A stretch of 22,375 bases of DNA from Holophagales bacterium UBA5066. GTDB lineage: Bacteria > Acidobacteriota > Thermoanaerobaculia > UBA5066. The DNA lies in the NCBI GenBank assembly GCA_002414905.1, contig DIAY01000041.1, forward strand, positions 1 through 22,375, given 5' to 3'. Both the position numbers and the translations under genes were made by a program. Positions 22,355-22,375 of the stretch are shown here, piece after piece; the first letter of the stretch is position 1; each line of letters starts with the position of its first letter. Below the pieces are notes generated by a model that worked only from the letters and a program-made list of their open reading frames with translations, was not told where the DNA came from and searched no databases.

Positions 22355-22375
22355 ACCCACCCACCGCCGTTCGTG

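Noticed and set aside
1..22375. Search for tRNA, rRNA, CRISPR arrays, tandem repeats, prophage or complete insertion sequences
   Set aside because: Nothing with the needed structure was seen by eye; coding density leaves only short intergenic spaces, all described above.

Overview
The window is a high-GC bacterial chromosome segment, tightly packed with housekeeping genes. Third codon positions are almost always G or C, and GTG starts are common (truA, cdsA, rnd, rsmH, ftsL, murE, ftsW, murC, ftsA; ftsI uses TTG). A periplasmic-side site-2 protease (RseP), a DAP-type MurE (DNPR motif), FtsQ, FtsA and an AbrB-like MraZ point to a diderm with meso-diaminopimelate peptidoglycan. The gene order and protein style resemble Acidobacteriota (for example the Thermoanaerobaculia side), but that placement is an impression and no marker in the window settles it. 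No rRNA, tRNA, CRISPR array, prophage or full transposon was seen.

Region 1 (1-3323): the 5' two-thirds or more of clpB runs off the left edge on the minus strand. A 149-bp divergent region follows, with a good clpB promoter, a small inverted repeat and a 12-bp-stem hairpin. Next are an unrecognised 81-aa protein and a secreted metallo-beta-lactamase-fold protein whose expected metal ligands are all replaced. Region 2 (3375-8391): truA, a possible 16-codon coupling ORF, uppS, cdsA, dxr and rseP, all on the plus strand and mostly joined by 4-nt stop/start overlaps. It supplies isoprenoid precursors (Dxr), the undecaprenyl carrier (UppS), CDP-diacylglycerol (CdsA) and envelope-stress proteolysis (RseP). 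Region 3 (8398-8460): a perfect 30-bp inverted repeat with a 3-nt loop sits between convergent rseP and rnd, and it supplies the last codons and stop of rnd. Region 4 (8446-9600): rnd (RNase D) on the minus strand.

Region 5 (9601-22354): a division and cell wall (dcw) cluster. A sigma70-like promoter is followed by four TGG repeats exactly 10 bp apart (a MraZ operator), then mraZ-rsmH-ftsL-ftsI-murE-murD-ftsW-murC-ftsQ-ftsA-ftsZ. The classical order is kept, but murF and mraY (normally between murE and murD), murG (between ftsW and murC) and murB/ddl (between murC and ftsQ) are absent. Each of those junctions is a 4-nt stop/start overlap with no remnant. The cluster couples early peptidoglycan precursor ligases to the septal synthase FtsW-FtsI and the FtsQL/FtsA/FtsZ divisome.

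The less ordinary signals are the AT-richer 63-bp palindrome, the missing MurF-MraY-MurG block, the ligand-less MBL-fold protein, the MraZ operator and the micro-ORF before uppS. I see no convincing wholly new multi-gene system here.
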